A stretch of 62,505 nucleotides of DNA from Thalassobacillus sp. CUG 92003 (GTDB taxonomy: Bacteria; Bacillota; Bacilli; Bacillales; Halobacillaceae). The notes under the pieces were generated by a model. The model saw only the letters and a list, made by a program, of their open reading frames with translations. It was not told the DNA's origin and did not search any database. Made by a program: the position numbers and the translations under genes. Location of the stretch: positions 1-62,505 of the forward strand of contig NZ_JABLSJ010000018.1 in the NCBI RefSeq assembly GCF_013618635.1. The letters run 5' to 3'. Shown here one piece after another: positions 50,084-61,652 of this stretch. Numbering within the stretch: position 1 is the stretch's first letter; the number at the start of each line of letters is the position of its first letter.

Positions 50084-50112
50084 ACTATATTACACCTGAG
50101 GGCAGTTGTGCA
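50084..50112 (-). promoter_or_regulatory. promoter of the T-box transcript (SigA)
   Basis: Minus-strand TGCACA (50107-50112), a 17-nt spacer and TATAGT (50084-50089), just past the gltX stop. Confidence 0.6.
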
Positions 50113-51585
50113 TTAATTATGCTTAAGCTGCCCAAGAACATCATCCAAACGAGCAATCACGGTCTCCAAACCGAGTAAATGAATGGCGTTCGGCAGTTCC
50201 GGTCCATGCGTTTGCCCTGTCGTCGCTACACGAATCGGCATAAACAGCTTCTTGCCTTTATGCCCCGTTTCTTTTTGGGTAGCTTTAATCTGGCCCTTAA
50301 TATTTTCAGGCGTAAACGTATCAAGTTCTTGAAGTTTCTGCTTGAAAACAGTCATGACTTCCGGTACTTGCTCTCCGCGTAAAACGTCCATTGCAGCTTC
50401 ATCATATTCGATCTCCTGCTTGAAGAACAAATCCGTCAATTCAACAATTTCAGCTCCGTAGCTTAATTGTTCATGATAAAGGCCGATCAGTTCACGCACC
50501 CACTCTTCATCCTGCTGGTTCCGCGATTCAGAAACACGGCCGGCTTTAACAAGGTGAGGCAGTGTGAGATCAACGACGCGCTCGAAATCGCTCGCTTTGA
50601 TATATTGGTTGTTCATCCATTTCAGTTTGGCTGGATCGAATACCGCCGGCGATGTACTCAATCGATCCGGGTCGAATATATCAATCAGTTCATCCTGCGC
50701 GAACAATTCTTCTTCGCCTACCGGAGACCAGCCGAGCAGTGTAATGAAATTAAACAGTGCCTCCGGGAGATAGCCCAGGTTCTTATATTGTTCGATGAAC
50801 TGGAGAATGTGTTCATCGCGCTTGCTTAGTTTTTTGCGATTTTCATTCAGAATCAACGTCATATGACCGAATTGAGGCGGTTCCCACCCAAAAGATTCAT
50901 ACACCATCATTTGTTTCGGCGTATTTGAAATATGCTCTTCGCCGCGAAGCACATGGGTAATATCCATCAAGTAATCGTCAATTGCGACTGCAAAATTATA
51001 CGTCGGGGTCCCGTTTTTCTTAGCGATGACCCAATCGCCAAAATCACTTGATTCAAAGGAAATTGTGCTTCGTACAATATCGTCGAACATATACGTGCGG
51101 TTTTCCGGCACCCGCAAACGTATGCTTGGTGTTCGTCCTTCTTCCTCAAAAGCCTGTCTTTGTTCTTCCGTTAAATCACGATGGGCGCCCGAATACATAG
51201 GGACTTCACCCCGGGCTCGCTGTGCTTCACGCTCGGCTTCAAGTTCTTCTTCTGTCACATAACATTTGTAGGCGTCCCCTTGCTCCAGCAGTTTATCTAT
51301 ATACGTTTGATATATATCAAGACGCTCCATTTGCCGATAAGGACCGTAGTCCCCCCCAGCATCAGCGCTCTCATCCCAGTCTATTCCCAGCCATTTCAAA
51401 TAGCTGAGCTGACTTTGTTCGCCTCCTGCAACATTGCGCTTTTCGTCTGTATCTTCAATCCTGACAATAAATTTGCCCCCTAAATGGCGGGCATATAAAT
51501 AATTGAACAGTGCGGTACGAGCATTGCCAATATGCAGATTACCTGTGGGACTTGGTGCATAACGCACACGAACTTCATTCGTCAT
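50113..51585 (-). CDS. gltX: glutamyl-tRNA synthetase
   Basis: 490 residues, normal for the Bacillus GluRS. HIGH is [19 protein letters not shown], and KLSKR replaces KMSKS as usual. In Bacilli this enzyme also charges tRNA-Gln, which is then amidated. It follows ispDF by 66 nt. Confidence 0.98.
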   Translation of the reverse strand: MTNEVRVRYAPSPTGNLHIGNARTALFNYLYARHLGGKFIVRIEDTDEKRNVAGGEQSQLSYLKWLGIDWDESADAGGDYGPYRQMERLDIYQTYIDKLLEQGDAYKCYVTEEELEAEREAQRARGEVPMYSGAHRDLTEEQRQAFEEEGRTPSIRLRVPENRTYMFDDIVRSTISFESSDFGDWVIAKKNGTPTYNFAVAIDDYLMDITHVLRGEEHISNTPKQMMVYESFGWEPPQFGHMTLILNENRKKLSKRDEHILQFIEQYKNLGYLPEALFNFITLLGWSPVGEEELFAQDELIDIFDPDRLSTSPAVFDPAKLKWMNNQYIKASDFERVVDLTLPHLVKAGRVSESRNQQDEEWVRELIGLYHEQLSYGAEIVELTDLFFKQEIEYDEAAMDVLRGEQVPEVMTVFKQKLQELDTFTPENIKGQIKATQKETGHKGKKLFMPIRVATTGQTHGPELPNAIHLLGLETVIARLDDVLGQLKHN

Positions 51586-51651
51586 GGTCGAACCCCTTTC
51601 ATTAATAGTCTCCGTAGGATTACCTTGTATTATTCTATCATCTTTTGCTTA

Positions 51652-52839
51652 TTATTGTTGAGTGTTTTGTAACAAAATCACGGCCTGAGCCGCAATTCCC
51701 TCTTTTCGTCCGGTGAACCCGAGTTTTTCCGTAGTTGTGGCTTTCACGTTCACCTGGGAAGGATCTGCCTGCAGCAAGCGCGCGATATGGGAACGGATTT
51801 CCTCTATATACGGTCCCATTTTGGGCGCTTCAGCAATGATGGTACAGTCCAAATTGCCGAGCTTGTACCCTTGCTCACTGACCATGTGCCAAATGTGAGA
51901 AAGCAGTGTGCTCGAGTCGGCGTCTTTGAATGCCGGATCTGTATCAGGAAAATGTTTGCCAATGTCCCGCTCGCCAATCGCTCCCAGGCAGGCGTCACCT
52001 ATCGTATGCAGCAGCACGTCAGCGTCTGAATGACCACTCAACCCTTTCTCATACGGGATCTCCACGCCGCCAATGATACACTTTCGTCCTTCAGTCAACT
52101 CGTGAACGTCAAACCCTTGGCCTATGCGAAACATTGTTTGCTCCTCCTTCTTTCCATGATTCACTTGCTGAACATACGATTCGGCCTGCTTCAAGTCATC
52201 AGGCGTGGTGATTTTAATGTTTTGATTACTCCCTTTAACAATGGTTACTGCATGGTCGAGACGTTCGACCAGCGAGGCGTCGTCTGTTCCGTAATAGCCG
52301 TCTCGTTTCGCTGCCTGATGGGCTTCTAGAATTAGAGGGTAGGAAAAGCACTGCGGCGTTTGAGCTGCCCAGAGTGTATCCCGGTTCAACGTTTTCAGAT
52401 AATCGCCATCTTTTTGTTTCACCGTGTCTGTCACGGGCACAGCTAACAAGGCCGCCTGTTGTTCTTTGAGCGCTTCAGCCAGTTGATGCAGGTGGTGTTG
52501 CTCGACAAAAGGGCGGGCTCCATCATGGATAAAAACAGGCATATCCTGGTTTGTGATAGCCCAAAGACCTTCATACACACTATCCTGACGTTCGGCGCCT
52601 CCTTCCACCAAGTTGACGGGCTTGTCTAGCGGGTACTCGGAAAGTAAGGCCGCCATTTCCTCACGTTCTTTCGGATTAATCACGACAATCATTTCACGAC
52701 ACCAATCATCACGATTGAAGACAGATAATGTATGTACGATTAACGGAAGCTGATTGATGTACAGGAACTGCTTATTTTGCCCTGATTTCATTCGCTTGCC
52801 CTGTCCTGCGGCCAATACAATTGCTGTATATGGGGTCAT
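51652..52839 (-). CDS. ispDF: bifunctional IspD-IspF fusion, MEP pathway
   Basis: 395 residues. The first 228 or so are IspD (MEP cytidylyltransferase), with [12 protein letters not shown] for CTP binding and DGARPF. From residue 236 to the end is IspF (MECDP synthase), with the zinc motif [22 protein letters not shown] and [10 protein letters not shown]. The linker NHGKKEEQT has no stop codon. The DNA that encodes it contains GGAGG, 8 nt before the ATG (52134) of the IspF part, so a free IspF could also be made. In B. subtilis the two are separate genes. The intervening IspE is elsewhere. Confidence 0.9.
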   Translation of the reverse strand: MTPYTAIVLAAGQGKRMKSGQNKQFLYINQLPLIVHTLSVFNRDDWCREMIVVINPKEREEMAALLSEYPLDKPVNLVEGGAERQDSVYEGLWAITNQDMPVFIHDGARPFVEQHHLHQLAEALKEQQAALLAVPVTDTVKQKDGDYLKTLNRDTLWAAQTPQCFSYPLILEAHQAAKRDGYYGTDDASLVERLDHAVTIVKGSNQNIKITTPDDLKQAESYVQQVNHGKKEEQTMFRIGQGFDVHELTEGRKCIIGGVEIPYEKGLSGHSDADVLLHTIGDACLGAIGERDIGKHFPDTDPAFKDADSSTLLSHIWHMVSEQGYKLGNLDCTIIAEAPKMGPYIEEIRSHIARLLQADPSQVNVKATTTEKLGFTGRKEGIAAQAVILLQNTQQ

Positions 52840-52861
52840 GTATAACCATCCTAATCATCAT

Positions 52862-52904
52862 TAAAATAACAAAAGCGATAACACGCTCTGGGTTATCGCT
52901 TTTG
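52862..52904 (-). terminator. terminator between the PIN/TRAM gene and ispDF
   Basis: Minus-strand stem AAAAGCGATAAC/GTTATCGCTTTT with a T-rich tail (GTTATTTT). Confidence 0.78.
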
Positions 52905-52933
52905 AGTCTTCCTTCTATTTGTTTATACCTTTT

Positions 52934-54049
52934 TTACAGGGCTTTTTCAAGTGATTTCGGTTTAGCAAAAATCATACGGCCCGCCGAAGTTTGCAATACA
53001 CTGGTTACGACCACATCAATCGTTTTACCGATATACTCCTTACCTTCTTCCACCACAATCATGGTGCCATCATCAAGATAAGCCACACCCTGGTTTTGTT
53101 CCTTACCGTCTTTGATAACTTGTATTTTCATCTCTTCGCCAGGCAATACAACGGGTTTCACCGCGTTGGCCAGGTCATTGATATTCAAAACTTGCACGTT
53201 TTGAAACTCACATACTTTGTTCAAGTTGAAGTCATTCGTTACGACAATACCCGTCATCACTTTCGCGAGCTTGACAAGCTTGCTGTCTACTTCTTGAACT
53301 TCCTCAAAGTCTCCTTCATAAATCTCGACATTGACAGGCAGATCACGTTGGAGTCGATTCAGGATATCGAGTCCGCGACGGCCACGGTTCCGTTTCAGTC
53401 CGTCAGAAGAATCGGCAATATGCTGTAACTCTTCCAACACGAATTGAGGAATCACGATGGTCCCTTCCAGGAAGTGAGTTTCGCATATGTCTGCAATTCT
53501 TCCATCAATGATCACACTTGTATCGAGAATCTTAGGCTTAGGAATCTCTTCATTCCGTGCAGAAGAAGCAGCGTTGGTCATGTCCTCTTCTTCTAGACGT
53601 TTCCTGTCTTTCTTAGCGGCATTCGTCAAAAGGTTCTGGAATTCATCCTTCCGTTTAAACCCTACTTGAAAACCAAGATACCCCAGAAAGAACGTCAGGA
53701 AAATCGGAACGACCTGGTTAACGACCTGAATATTGATATCAGCTAAAGGAATATTGATTAAAAACGCGACAATCAAACCGAGGATCAGCCCGAAACTGCC
53801 TAGCAATAAATCTGCCACTGGAGCTTTTACCAAGGTGTCTTCTACCCATCGCAATAAGTACACAATATGATCGACTAACCAGAATGTTAATAAAAATAAA
53901 ATAAGTGCTCCCATGACCGCTCCGATATAAGGAGACATAATCCACTCTTGGCTTGTTATATTACTCCACCCGAGCAATTCCGGGATATATAAATAACCAA
54001 TCGTCCCTCCTGCGATCACAATAAATAACTGGACAATCTTTTTCAGCAC
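52934..54049 (-). CDS. yacL: membrane-anchored PIN/TRAM-domain protein (YacL)
   Basis: 371 residues. Four hydrophobic segments lie in the first 130 residues, a PIN nuclease-like domain starts near [18 protein letters not shown], and the C-terminal TRAM domain is about 300-362. This is the YacL architecture. The PIN acidic residues are kept, so nuclease activity is possible but unproven. The start is GTG 54049 behind GGAGG. It lies between disA and ispDF, as in Bacillus. Confidence 0.92.
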   Translation of the reverse strand: MLKKIVQLFIVIAGGTIGYLYIPELLGWSNITSQEWIMSPYIGAVMGALILFLLTFWLVDHIVYLLRWVEDTLVKAPVADLLLGSFGLILGLIVAFLINIPLADINIQVVNQVVPIFLTFFLGYLGFQVGFKRKDEFQNLLTNAAKKDRKRLEEEDMTNAASSARNEEIPKPKILDTSVIIDGRIADICETHFLEGTIVIPQFVLEELQHIADSSDGLKRNRGRRGLDILNRLQRDLPVNVEIYEGDFEEVQEVDSKLVKLAKVMTGIVVTNDFNLNKVCEFQNVQVLNINDLANAVKPVVLPGEEMKIQVIKDGKEQNQGVAYLDDGTMIVVEEGKEYIGKTIDVVVTSVLQTSAGRMIFAKPKSLEKAL

Positions 54050-54217
54050 TTGTGTTCACCTCCTCGACAACAGTATGACCAAAACGGGGCTATGATAACC
54101 TTACGAATCCATTTAGAATTATATGATTAAGCTAGCACACTTGTAAAAAATAGTCAATTTCCAAAATATAAATTTTATCATAACTGAACGTAGTGGTCAA
54201 CAAACTGCTCCGAACCT

Positions 54218-55291
54218 TTATATATTTCGATCTACAAACAGTTGTTCCTGTATGCGCTCAAGCCCTTCCTGTATCTTCTTAGCACGTATTTCTCCGACGC
54301 CGTCCACTTCAACTAACTCACTTGTATCCGCTTTGACGATGTTATTGAAATTGCCGAACCGCTCCACCAGATGCTCAATAATTAAATGAGGCAAGCGGGG
54401 TATTTTTTCTAGGATACGGTACCCTCGTGGCACAAACGGATTTTCCACCTTCGTGTTGGATGCGTAACCAAGCAGCTTCAGGACTTGTTCATCACTCATT
54501 AATTCGGTCGATTTAACTTCCTGCATCTTCTTTAAAATATAATAAGGCTCGTAATCAGCGCGTTTACTATAGTCCTTTAACAATAAAGACGCTTCCTCTT
54601 CGATATTGGAAACCAGTTCGGTCAACTGCAACTGGATCAAACGGCCTTCTGTTCCGAGTTCATTCACGTAATTAAGGATCTCTGTTTTAATACGTAGCAC
54701 CATCTCTAAACGGTGGACCACCTGAATGACCTCTGAAAAGGTAACCATATCTTCAAATTCCATGGCTCCCAGGTTGGTCAAGCCCTGATCGAGGACATTC
54801 TTGTACTTTTCTAACGTTTGAATCGCCTGGTTGGCCTTCGTCAATATAACGCCGATATCTTTTAAAGAGTAGCGGATACTCCCTTTATAAAGCGTAATAA
54901 CATTACGACGTTGCGAAATGGCTACGACCAGCTGACCGGTCTGTTTAGCCACTCTTTCAGCAGTCCGGTGACGCATCCCTGTTTCCGTCGATAATATATC
55001 AGGATCCGGCATAAGCTGGGCGTTAGCAAATAATATTTGAGTACCTTCATCGTTTAATATCAAAGCCCCGTCCATTTTAGCCAGTTCATATAAGTGGGCG
55101 GGAGAGAATTCGGATTGGATGTGAAACCCGCCATCCACCAGCCCTTGCATTTGTTCATCAAACCCGATCACAATCAAACCACCGGTGTTAGCCCGTAATA
55201 CATTCTCAATTCCTTCGCGAAGAGGTGTGCCGGGTGCTACAAATTTAAGAATTTCACCAATGCCTCGTTCTTTCATTTCCTGCCATTCCAT
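54218..55291 (-). CDS. disA: DNA integrity scanning diadenylate cyclase DisA
   Basis: 357 residues. The DAC domain contains DGALILND and [12 protein letters not shown], which bind ATP and make c-di-AMP. A central helical spine and a C-terminal helix-hairpin-helix domain ([17 protein letters not shown]) recognise branched DNA. In B. subtilis it delays sporulation on damage and pauses at branched DNA. It starts one base after the radA stop, so they are co-transcribed. Confidence 0.98.
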   Translation of the reverse strand: MEWQEMKERGIGEILKFVAPGTPLREGIENVLRANTGGLIVIGFDEQMQGLVDGGFHIQSEFSPAHLYELAKMDGALILNDEGTQILFANAQLMPDPDILSTETGMRHRTAERVAKQTGQLVVAISQRRNVITLYKGSIRYSLKDIGVILTKANQAIQTLEKYKNVLDQGLTNLGAMEFEDMVTFSEVIQVVHRLEMVLRIKTEILNYVNELGTEGRLIQLQLTELVSNIEEEASLLLKDYSKRADYEPYYILKKMQEVKSTELMSDEQVLKLLGYASNTKVENPFVPRGYRILEKIPRLPHLIIEHLVERFGNFNNIVKADTSELVEVDGVGEIRAKKIQEGLERIQEQLFVDRNI

Positions 55292-56671
55292 TTATCTCTC
55301 TCCCAACGTAGCCTGCAGCGCTTCTTGTACTGTGTTTACTCCAAGTATGTCGATAGAAGAAGGGGGAGACCATCCTTCGAGGTTTTTGGCCGGAACAATG
55401 ACGCGGTTAAAACCTAATTTAGCTGCTTCCTGAACACGTTGTTCAATGCGAGCTACGCGTCGTACTTCACCAGTAAGTCCCACCTCACCGACAATGACGT
55501 CATCGGATTTAGATGCCTGGTCACGAAAACTGGAAGCGATGCTGATGGCAACCGCCAGATCAATGGCAGGTTCATCGAGTTTCACGCCACCAGCTACCTT
55601 AATATAAGCATCCTGGTTCTGCAGCAGCAAGCCCACACGTTTCTCTAATACGGCCATGAGTAAGGGCACACGATTATTATCCAAACCCGTGGCCATCCGC
55701 CTCGGATTTCCGAATGTCGTCGGTGATATCAAGGCCTGGATTTCAACCAGGACGGGGCGGGTCCCCTCCATAGAAGCAACAACCGTGGAGCCCGCGGCCC
55801 CTTGAGACCGCTCTTCAAGAAAGATTTCTGAAGGATTCTCCACTTCTTCCAATCCTGCCTCTTTCATTTCAAAAATACCCATTTCATGAGTGCTGCCAAA
55901 TCGGTTTTTCACACTTCTGACGATCCGAAACGTATGGTGGCGTTCCCCTTCAAAATACAGTACAGCATCCACCATATGTTCGAGCAATCTGGGCCCTGCA
56001 ATTGAGCCTTCTTTTGTAACATGTCCCACAATGAAAATAGGTATACCTTTGCTTTTAGCAACCCGCATGAGCTGGCTTGTACATTCCCTTACCTGTGACA
56101 CACTGCCCGGCGCCGATGTGATATCTTCTTTGAAGATCGTTTGAATCGAGTCGATGACAACAAATTCCGGTTCAATGGTTTCTATTTGATTCAAGACATC
56201 TATTAAGTTGGTTTCTGCTAAAACATAGAGCTGTTGTGACGTTATACCAAGGCGATCAGCTCGGAGTTTCGTCTGTCTCACCGATTCCTCACCGGAAATA
56301 TAAAGGACTGGGAAATCGCGGTCAGCCAATTGGGATGATACTTGCAGAAGCAAAGTTGACTTACCAATTCCCGGATCACCGCCGATCAAAACCAACGAAC
56401 CCGGTACGATCCCCCCGCCTAACACACGGTTGAACTCCGGCATATCCGTGGTGACCCTCGGTTCTTTCTCTGTTTTTATTTCTGTGATTTTCTCAGGTTT
56501 GGCTACACCCGATGAGCTGCTGGTTTGAAATGTGTGACGCGAACTGTTCCCCGTCGCTTCAACTTCTTCCACGAACGTATTCCATTGGTGACAGCCCGGA
56601 CATTTACCCATCCATTTAGCTGATTCATACCCGCACTCCTGGCAGACAAACTTTGATTTTCTTTTTGCCAA
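55292..56671 (-). CDS. radA: DNA repair protein RadA (Sms)
   Basis: 459 residues. The N-terminal zinc finger [19 protein letters not shown] is followed by Walker [11 protein letters not shown], the RadA-specific [11 protein letters not shown] motif, and a C-terminal Lon-protease-like domain. RadA is a hexameric branch-migration helicase used in recombination. It starts the radA-disA pair; the clpC terminator separates it from the CtsR operon. Confidence 0.98.
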   Translation of the reverse strand: MAKRKSKFVCQECGYESAKWMGKCPGCHQWNTFVEEVEATGNSSRHTFQTSSSSGVAKPEKITEIKTEKEPRVTTDMPEFNRVLGGGIVPGSLVLIGGDPGIGKSTLLLQVSSQLADRDFPVLYISGEESVRQTKLRADRLGITSQQLYVLAETNLIDVLNQIETIEPEFVVIDSIQTIFKEDITSAPGSVSQVRECTSQLMRVAKSKGIPIFIVGHVTKEGSIAGPRLLEHMVDAVLYFEGERHHTFRIVRSVKNRFGSTHEMGIFEMKEAGLEEVENPSEIFLEERSQGAAGSTVVASMEGTRPVLVEIQALISPTTFGNPRRMATGLDNNRVPLLMAVLEKRVGLLLQNQDAYIKVAGGVKLDEPAIDLAVAISIASSFRDQASKSDDVIVGEVGLTGEVRRVARIEQRVQEAAKLGFNRVIVPAKNLEGWSPPSSIDILGVNTVQEALQATLGER

Positions 56672-56773
56672 GCCAATCGCTCCTTCTGTTATATTTTATA
56701 CGAAATCCATTGTGAAAAAGTTTCACAGTGATATCAATTAGATTAAGATTACCTTAAGCATATCGGAAACAGC

Positions 56774-56804
56774 AAAAAATCGGAAGGCAAACACCTTCCG
56801 ATTT
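56774..56804 (-). terminator. terminator after clpC
   Basis: Minus-strand stem AATCGGAAGG/CCTTCCGATT with a 6-nt loop and a T run. Confidence 0.92.
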
Positions 56805-56838
56805 CTTACTTTTTGTTTCGTTATCTGTTTTCCTGACT

Positions 56839-59283
56839 TTACTGGGCCTCGACTGCGAATTGGCCTTCTTCGTCTACGCCAATCTTCACTTTTTGACCTT
56901 TGTGGATATTTTCCTTCAATAGTTCTTCTGATAACAAGTCTTCAACGTTCTTTTGAATAGAACGACGCAGCGGTCTCGCACCGTAATCGGGATCGAAACC
57001 TTCGTCCGCAATTTTTTGGATAGCGTCATCGGAAAGCGTAAAGTCGATTTCCTGATCTTGAAGACGCTTATGCAGCTGCTCTGCCATCAAGGTCACAATA
57101 TCTTTCATGTGTTTCTTCTCAAGAGAATGGAAGACAATCGTGTCATCAACACGGTTAAGGAATTCAGGACGGAACGCTTTTTTCAGTTCATCCGTGACTT
57201 TCTTCTTCATGTCTTCATGTCCCTGAGAGGAATCCTCATCGACAGAGAAGCCGGCGTATTTGTTTTGTTTCAATTCTTGCGCCCCAACGTTCGAGGTCAT
57301 GATCAATACGGTGTTACGGAAGTCGATTGTACGACCTTTTCCATCGGTTAAACGGCCATCCTCCAGAACTTGCAGGAGAATGTTGAAGACTTCAGGGTGA
57401 GCCTTTTCAACTTCATCCAGCAGGACGACAGAGTAAGGCTTACGACGGACTTTCTCTGTTAATTGACCACCTTCATCATAACCGACATATCCGGGTGGTG
57501 AACCGACAAGGCGCGACGTGCTGTGCTTTTCCATATATTCGGACATATCGACACGGATCATCGCGTCTTCTTCACCAAACATGCTTTCAGCAAGAGCACG
57601 TGCCAATTCGGTTTTTCCGACCCCTGTCGGGCCGAGGAATATGAAGGAGCCAATTGGGCGCTTCGGATCTTTCAAACCTGCACGTGCACGGCGGATAGCT
57701 TTAGAAATGGATTTCACAGCTTCATCCTGCCCGATAACACGGTTGTGCAGGGTTTCTTCCAGTTGCAGAAGACGTTCACTTTCATCCTTGGTCATCTTCG
57801 CTACAGGTACTCCCGTCCATGTGGAGACAATTGAAGCGATGTCCTCCATCGTGACCTCAGAATTTTCCTGGCCTTGCTGTTCTTTCCACTCATCTTTCGT
57901 TTCTTCGAGTTCATCCCTTAAACGCTGTTCGCTATCGCGCAAGGAAGCCGCTTTTTCAAACTCTTGGCTTTGCACAGCTGCATCTTTCTCTTTACGCACT
58001 TCTTCTAGTTTGTGCTCCAACTCTTTCAAATTAGGCGGAGCAGTATAGGAACGCAATCTAACTTTAGAAGCTGCTTCGTCTATTAAGTCAATCGCTTTAT
58101 CCGGTAGGAACCGATCCGTGATATAACGGTCGGAGAAGCGTACAGCCGATTCAATCGCCTCGTCTGTAATGCTGACGCGGTGATGTGCTTCATAACGATC
58201 ACGCAAGCCTTGCAGAATTTGCACGGACTCTTCCGCATTCGGTTCATCAACCTGAATCGGCTGGAAACGACGCTCTAATGCAGCATCTTTTTCAATATAC
58301 TTACGGTATTCATCCAACGTGGTAGCACCGATACATTGCAGGTCGCCACGTGCCAGCGACGGTTTCAAGATGTTTGAAGCATCAATGGCACCTTCAGCAC
58401 CACCTGCACCGATCAAGGTGTGCAATTCATCGATAAACAGTACGATGTTCCCTGCCTGACGAATTTCTTCCATAACCTTTTTCAGACGGTCTTCAAATTC
58501 ACCTCGGTATTTCGTTCCCGCTACGACCGTCCCCATATCAAGCGTCATAACGCGCTTATCACGGAGGGTCTCCGGTACTTCATTATTAATGATCTGCTGC
58601 GCCAACCCTTCAGCAATGGCCGTTTTACCTACACCGGGCTCCCCGACAAGGACTGGGTTGTTCTTGGTCCGACGGCTTAACACTTGAATGACACGCTCAA
58701 TCTCTTCACTGCGTCCGATAACCGGATCGATGTTGCCTTCTTTCGCCACTGACGTTAAGTCGCGTGCTAAAGAATCAAGGGTTGGTGTATTAGCACTGCT
58801 TGCTTGCGTGCTGCCGCCACGACGATTTTGGCCGCTTCCGGTTGATTCGTTGTTGCCAAGCAGCTGAAGAACTTGCTGTCGTGCTTTATTCAGGCTGACG
58901 CCAAGGTTATTGAGCACCCGGGCTGCAACACCTTCTCCTTCCCGAATCAAGCCAAGTAGAATATGCTCCGTTCCTACATAGGAGTGACCAAGTTTACGCG
59001 CCTCATCCATTGAAAGTTCAATCACTTTTTTCGCGCGAGGTGTATAGTGGATGGTTTGGCTTACTTTCTCACCTTTCCCGATCAATTGCTCTACTTCTTC
59101 TTGGATTTTCTCAGCTTCTAAGCCAAGCGCAGACAAGGATTTAGCGGCAATGCCTTCTCCTTCGCGTACCAATCCCAGCAAAATGTGTTCAGTGCCGATA
59201 TTGTTATGACCAAGTCTGACAGCTTCCTCTTGGGCAAGAGCCAGAACTTTTTGAGCTCGTTCAGTAAATCTTCCAAACATCAT
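56839..59283 (-). CDS. clpC: ATP-dependent Clp protease ATP-binding subunit ClpC
   Basis: 814 residues from ATG 59283 ([20 protein letters not shown]); a TTG two codons earlier is an alternative with a shorter spacer. Two Clp N repeats (1-150) bind adaptors, a UVR-type coiled coil (around 425-460) is the MecA/McsB docking site, and two AAA modules carry GEPGVGKT and GPTGVGKT. ClpC unfolds substrates, including arginine-phosphorylated ones, for ClpP. It is the last gene of the CtsR operon. Confidence 0.98.
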   Translation of the reverse strand: MMFGRFTERAQKVLALAQEEAVRLGHNNIGTEHILLGLVREGEGIAAKSLSALGLEAEKIQEEVEQLIGKGEKVSQTIHYTPRAKKVIELSMDEARKLGHSYVGTEHILLGLIREGEGVAARVLNNLGVSLNKARQQVLQLLGNNESTGSGQNRRGGSTQASSANTPTLDSLARDLTSVAKEGNIDPVIGRSEEIERVIQVLSRRTKNNPVLVGEPGVGKTAIAEGLAQQIINNEVPETLRDKRVMTLDMGTVVAGTKYRGEFEDRLKKVMEEIRQAGNIVLFIDELHTLIGAGGAEGAIDASNILKPSLARGDLQCIGATTLDEYRKYIEKDAALERRFQPIQVDEPNAEESVQILQGLRDRYEAHHRVSITDEAIESAVRFSDRYITDRFLPDKAIDLIDEAASKVRLRSYTAPPNLKELEHKLEEVRKEKDAAVQSQEFEKAASLRDSEQRLRDELEETKDEWKEQQGQENSEVTMEDIASIVSTWTGVPVAKMTKDESERLLQLEETLHNRVIGQDEAVKSISKAIRRARAGLKDPKRPIGSFIFLGPTGVGKTELARALAESMFGEEDAMIRVDMSEYMEKHSTSRLVGSPPGYVGYDEGGQLTEKVRRKPYSVVLLDEVEKAHPEVFNILLQVLEDGRLTDGKGRTIDFRNTVLIMTSNVGAQELKQNKYAGFSVDEDSSQGHEDMKKKVTDELKKAFRPEFLNRVDDTIVFHSLEKKHMKDIVTLMAEQLHKRLQDQEIDFTLSDDAIQKIADEGFDPDYGARPLRRSIQKNVEDLLSEELLKENIHKGQKVKIGVDEEGQFAVEAQ

Positions 59284-59297
59284 ACTCAATGTCCCTC

Positions 59298-60371
59298 CTA
59301 GTCTTTATTGTTTTCCATTTGTAATCGTTCACGTATTAATGAAGCTCTTCTTACATCGCGTTCTTCTGGCGATAATGGTGTTTTAGCATAGTGTTGCAAA
59401 AATCCTGGTTGTGTCAAAATCATCAGCTCATTGAGAATCGAACGCGGAACATGATCGATGAACCCGAGATCGATGCCAAGCCTGAGGTCAGATAAACATT
59501 TTGCAGCCTCTTTAGACTCTATGATGCGACTATGGCGTAAAACACCGAAAGATCTAAAAACCCGGTCTTCTAAAGGTGTTTTTGACTTGTTCATTAACGT
59601 GTCCCTCGCTCGGCGTTCTTGATTGATGAGCTGTTTGACGACACTTTGCAAGTCTTCCACAATATCGCGCTCAGATTTCCCAAGCGTTATTTGATTAGAA
59701 ATTTGAAAAATGTTGCCTACAGCTTCACTGCCTTCACCGTAAATTCCCCTGACCACTAAGCCAAGCTGATTGATTGCCGGCGTCATACGATTGATTTGCT
59801 GCGTCATGGCCAGGGCAGGTAAATGCATCATGACGGACGCTCTCAAGCCAGTGCCTACATTAGTAGGACAAGCCGTCAAATAACCGCGCTTTTCATCAAA
59901 AGCATAATTAATCTTTTCTTCCAGCCAATCGTCAAATTCAGAGGCTTGTTCTAAGGCTTTGTCTAATTGAAAGCCCGGGAAATACAATTGAATGCGCAAG
60001 TGGTCTTCTTCGTTTATCATCACGGACACTTGTTCATTTTTCGAAATCAAAGCGGCTGAAGCATTAGACTGTTCAGCTAAATGAGGGCTAACCAGGTGTT
60101 TCTCCACTAAAACCCGTTTTTCAATGGGTTGAAGGCTGTGCATTTCTACAAGCTCCATGTCCTGATAATCTTTATATGATTGCTGAGCGTACTCCTGCTT
60201 AAAGAACTCCAGCAGTTCAGCCAACGATTGTTCTGAGGCGACCACCGGGAAAGAAACATCAGAGAAATTACGCGCCAATCGAATCCGACTGCTTAACACA
60301 ATATCACTATCAGGTCCTTGCTCCTTCATCCAGGGACTAATGGCTTCGTTCATAAATTGTTGTAAAGACAT
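59298..60371 (-). CDS. mcsB: protein arginine kinase McsB
   Basis: 357 residues of the guanidino-kinase fold. [10 protein letters not shown] binds ATP phosphates, and the catalytic loop contains [12 protein letters not shown]. McsB phosphorylates arginines of substrate proteins, including CtsR, and marks them for ClpCP. Its start overlaps the last base of mcsA, so the two are co-translated. Confidence 0.97.
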   Translation of the reverse strand: MSLQQFMNEAISPWMKEQGPDSDIVLSSRIRLARNFSDVSFPVVASEQSLAELLEFFKQEYAQQSYKDYQDMELVEMHSLQPIEKRVLVEKHLVSPHLAEQSNASAALISKNEQVSVMINEEDHLRIQLYFPGFQLDKALEQASEFDDWLEEKINYAFDEKRGYLTACPTNVGTGLRASVMMHLPALAMTQQINRMTPAINQLGLVVRGIYGEGSEAVGNIFQISNQITLGKSERDIVEDLQSVVKQLINQERRARDTLMNKSKTPLEDRVFRSFGVLRHSRIIESKEAAKCLSDLRLGIDLGFIDHVPRSILNELMILTQPGFLQHYAKTPLSPEERDVRRASLIRERLQMENNKD

Positions 60372-60919
60372 TACGTATCACCATCCCCCTCCTCGTGAAG
60401 CTGTTTCTCCAAAGAGCGAATGTGATCCCGTGCTTGAGCGGCTTCTTCAAATTCTTCTTTTTCGATTAACCGTTGCAACTCTATCTTTTGATGTTCAATC
60501 TGTTTTCGCAAATGAAGGTCACCACCCACCCGTTTTGGAATTTTTCCATCATGGGTCGTATTGCCACTGTGAACACGACGGAAAATCGGGTTCAGGTGAT
60601 CACCAAAGGTATGATAACACTCGGCACAGCCGAACTTGCCGATCCGGGCGAATTCTTGGTAGGTCAATCCACACGACGGGCACTTCAGCTGCTGGCTATT
60701 CGGATAAGACTTCGTTTTCGTACCGCTGAGCGGAGACTGTCCTTCATAGTTGAACATGCCTGAAAGCAAATCGTTCAATGAGAAACTTTCATCTCCATAC
60801 GTCATGTAACCTTTTTCTTTAGCGCACTGCTCGCAAACATGCTGTTCTGTCTTTTCTCCATTGATCACTTGCGTCAAATGAACCGTTGCGGGACGTTGAT
60901 GGCATTCCTGGCACTCCAT
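60371..60919 (-). CDS. mcsA: activator of McsB, McsA
   Basis: 182 residues. Zinc-binding CxxC pairs are CQEC and CEQC at the N-terminus and CPSC and CAEC in the middle; a UVR motif ([20 protein letters not shown]) is at the C-terminus. McsA activates McsB. It lies between ctsR and mcsB in the standard order. Confidence 0.97.
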   Translation of the reverse strand: MECQECHQRPATVHLTQVINGEKTEQHVCEQCAKEKGYMTYGDESFSLNDLLSGMFNYEGQSPLSGTKTKSYPNSQQLKCPSCGLTYQEFARIGKFGCAECYHTFGDHLNPIFRRVHSGNTTHDGKIPKRVGGDLHLRKQIEHQKIELQRLIEKEEFEEAAQARDHIRSLEKQLHEEGDGDT

Positions 60920-60939
60920 ACCATTCTCTCCCTTCTGTA

Positions 60940-61404
60940 TTAATTTTTATATTTTAACGTCGAAAGCATCGCGATCAGGATGCGTGCCCTAATCTCATCG
61001 CGTACAGGCAACTGAAAAGCAAGGATTTCTCTATCCAGAGCACTTAGAATCATCTTTGCTTCCCGTTCAGTAATCACCTGGCTTTCAAATAAACGTTCAA
61101 TAATATCTTTCGCCGATTGCTGAGATACTTTAGGTTGAATCATATCGATAATATCATCGATCATGTCGGCTTCATCGTGGTGTTTAATACGCATGATGCG
61201 TATGTAACCACCGCCGCCTCGTTTACTTTCTACTATATAACCTTTTTCCACAGTGAATCTAGTTTTAATCACATAATTAATTTGAGAAGGAACACACTGG
61301 AATCGATCAGCAATCTCACTTCGCTTAATTTCAATTGCATCTTTTTGATCAGCATTTAATACGTTTTTTAAATACTCTTCAATGATATCGGATATATTCC
61401 GCAT
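60940..61404 (-). CDS. ctsR: class III heat-shock repressor CtsR
   Basis: 154 residues. The winged helix-turn-helix (IADRFQCVPSQINYVIKTRF) and the glycine-rich wing KRGGGGYIRI, the thermosensing loop, are conserved. The C-terminal dimerisation domain is helical. It represses its own operon and clp genes; tandem operator heptads lie just upstream. Confidence 0.98.
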   Translation of the reverse strand: MRNISDIIEEYLKNVLNADQKDAIEIKRSEIADRFQCVPSQINYVIKTRFTVEKGYIVESKRGGGGYIRIMRIKHHDEADMIDDIIDMIQPKVSQQSAKDIIERLFESQVITEREAKMILSALDREILAFQLPVRDEIRARILIAMLSTLKYKN

Positions 61405-61425
61405 CTTCCCTCCTCCTCTTTTGAC

Positions 61426-61442
61426 TTTGACTATCTTTGACT
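61426..61442 (-). promoter_or_regulatory. CtsR operator
   Basis: Minus-strand AGTCAAA-GAT-AGTCAAA, a direct repeat of the CtsR heptad with a 3-nt spacer, matches GGTCAAANANRGTCAAA closely. A third heptad overlaps on the downstream side (61420-61426). Confidence 0.9.
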
Positions 61443-61450
61443 ATAATTTT

Positions 61451-61478
61451 ATTATACTCAATTTGTTGCCACATGCAA
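61451..61478 (-). promoter_or_regulatory. ctsR operon promoter (SigA)
   Basis: Minus-strand TTGCAT (61473-61478), a 16-nt spacer and perfect TATAAT (61451-61456), followed at once by the CtsR operator. Confidence 0.8.
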
Positions 61479-61599
61479 ACAGTTTGTTTTGGACATTGCA
61501 TCATCTATAATTCCCAAACCATGGACACTTTAAAACTAATAATCTCCGTTGTTTTTCGAACAGGTCCACGAACCACTCCTGATCTACTTGCTCCACGCT

Positions 61600-61636
61600 A
61601 AAAAAACGCCCTGAGCTTTTACTGCCCAGAGCGTTT
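61600..61636 (-). terminator. terminator after the mgtC-like gene
   Basis: Minus-strand stem AACGCTCTG/CAGGGCGTT with one mismatch and a run of T. Confidence 0.85.
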
Positions 61637-61652
61637 CTTATCGATTTGTTCT

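Noticed and set aside
49839-50178. Two overlapping plus-strand ORFs of 86 and 109 residues
   Set aside because: They run through the T-box on the other strand; no ribosome binding site, and the RNA structure explains the sequence.
56700-56760. Promoter for radA in the clpC-radA gap
   Set aside because: A TATAAA is present but no matching -35; the GTGAAA/TTTCAC pair is short.
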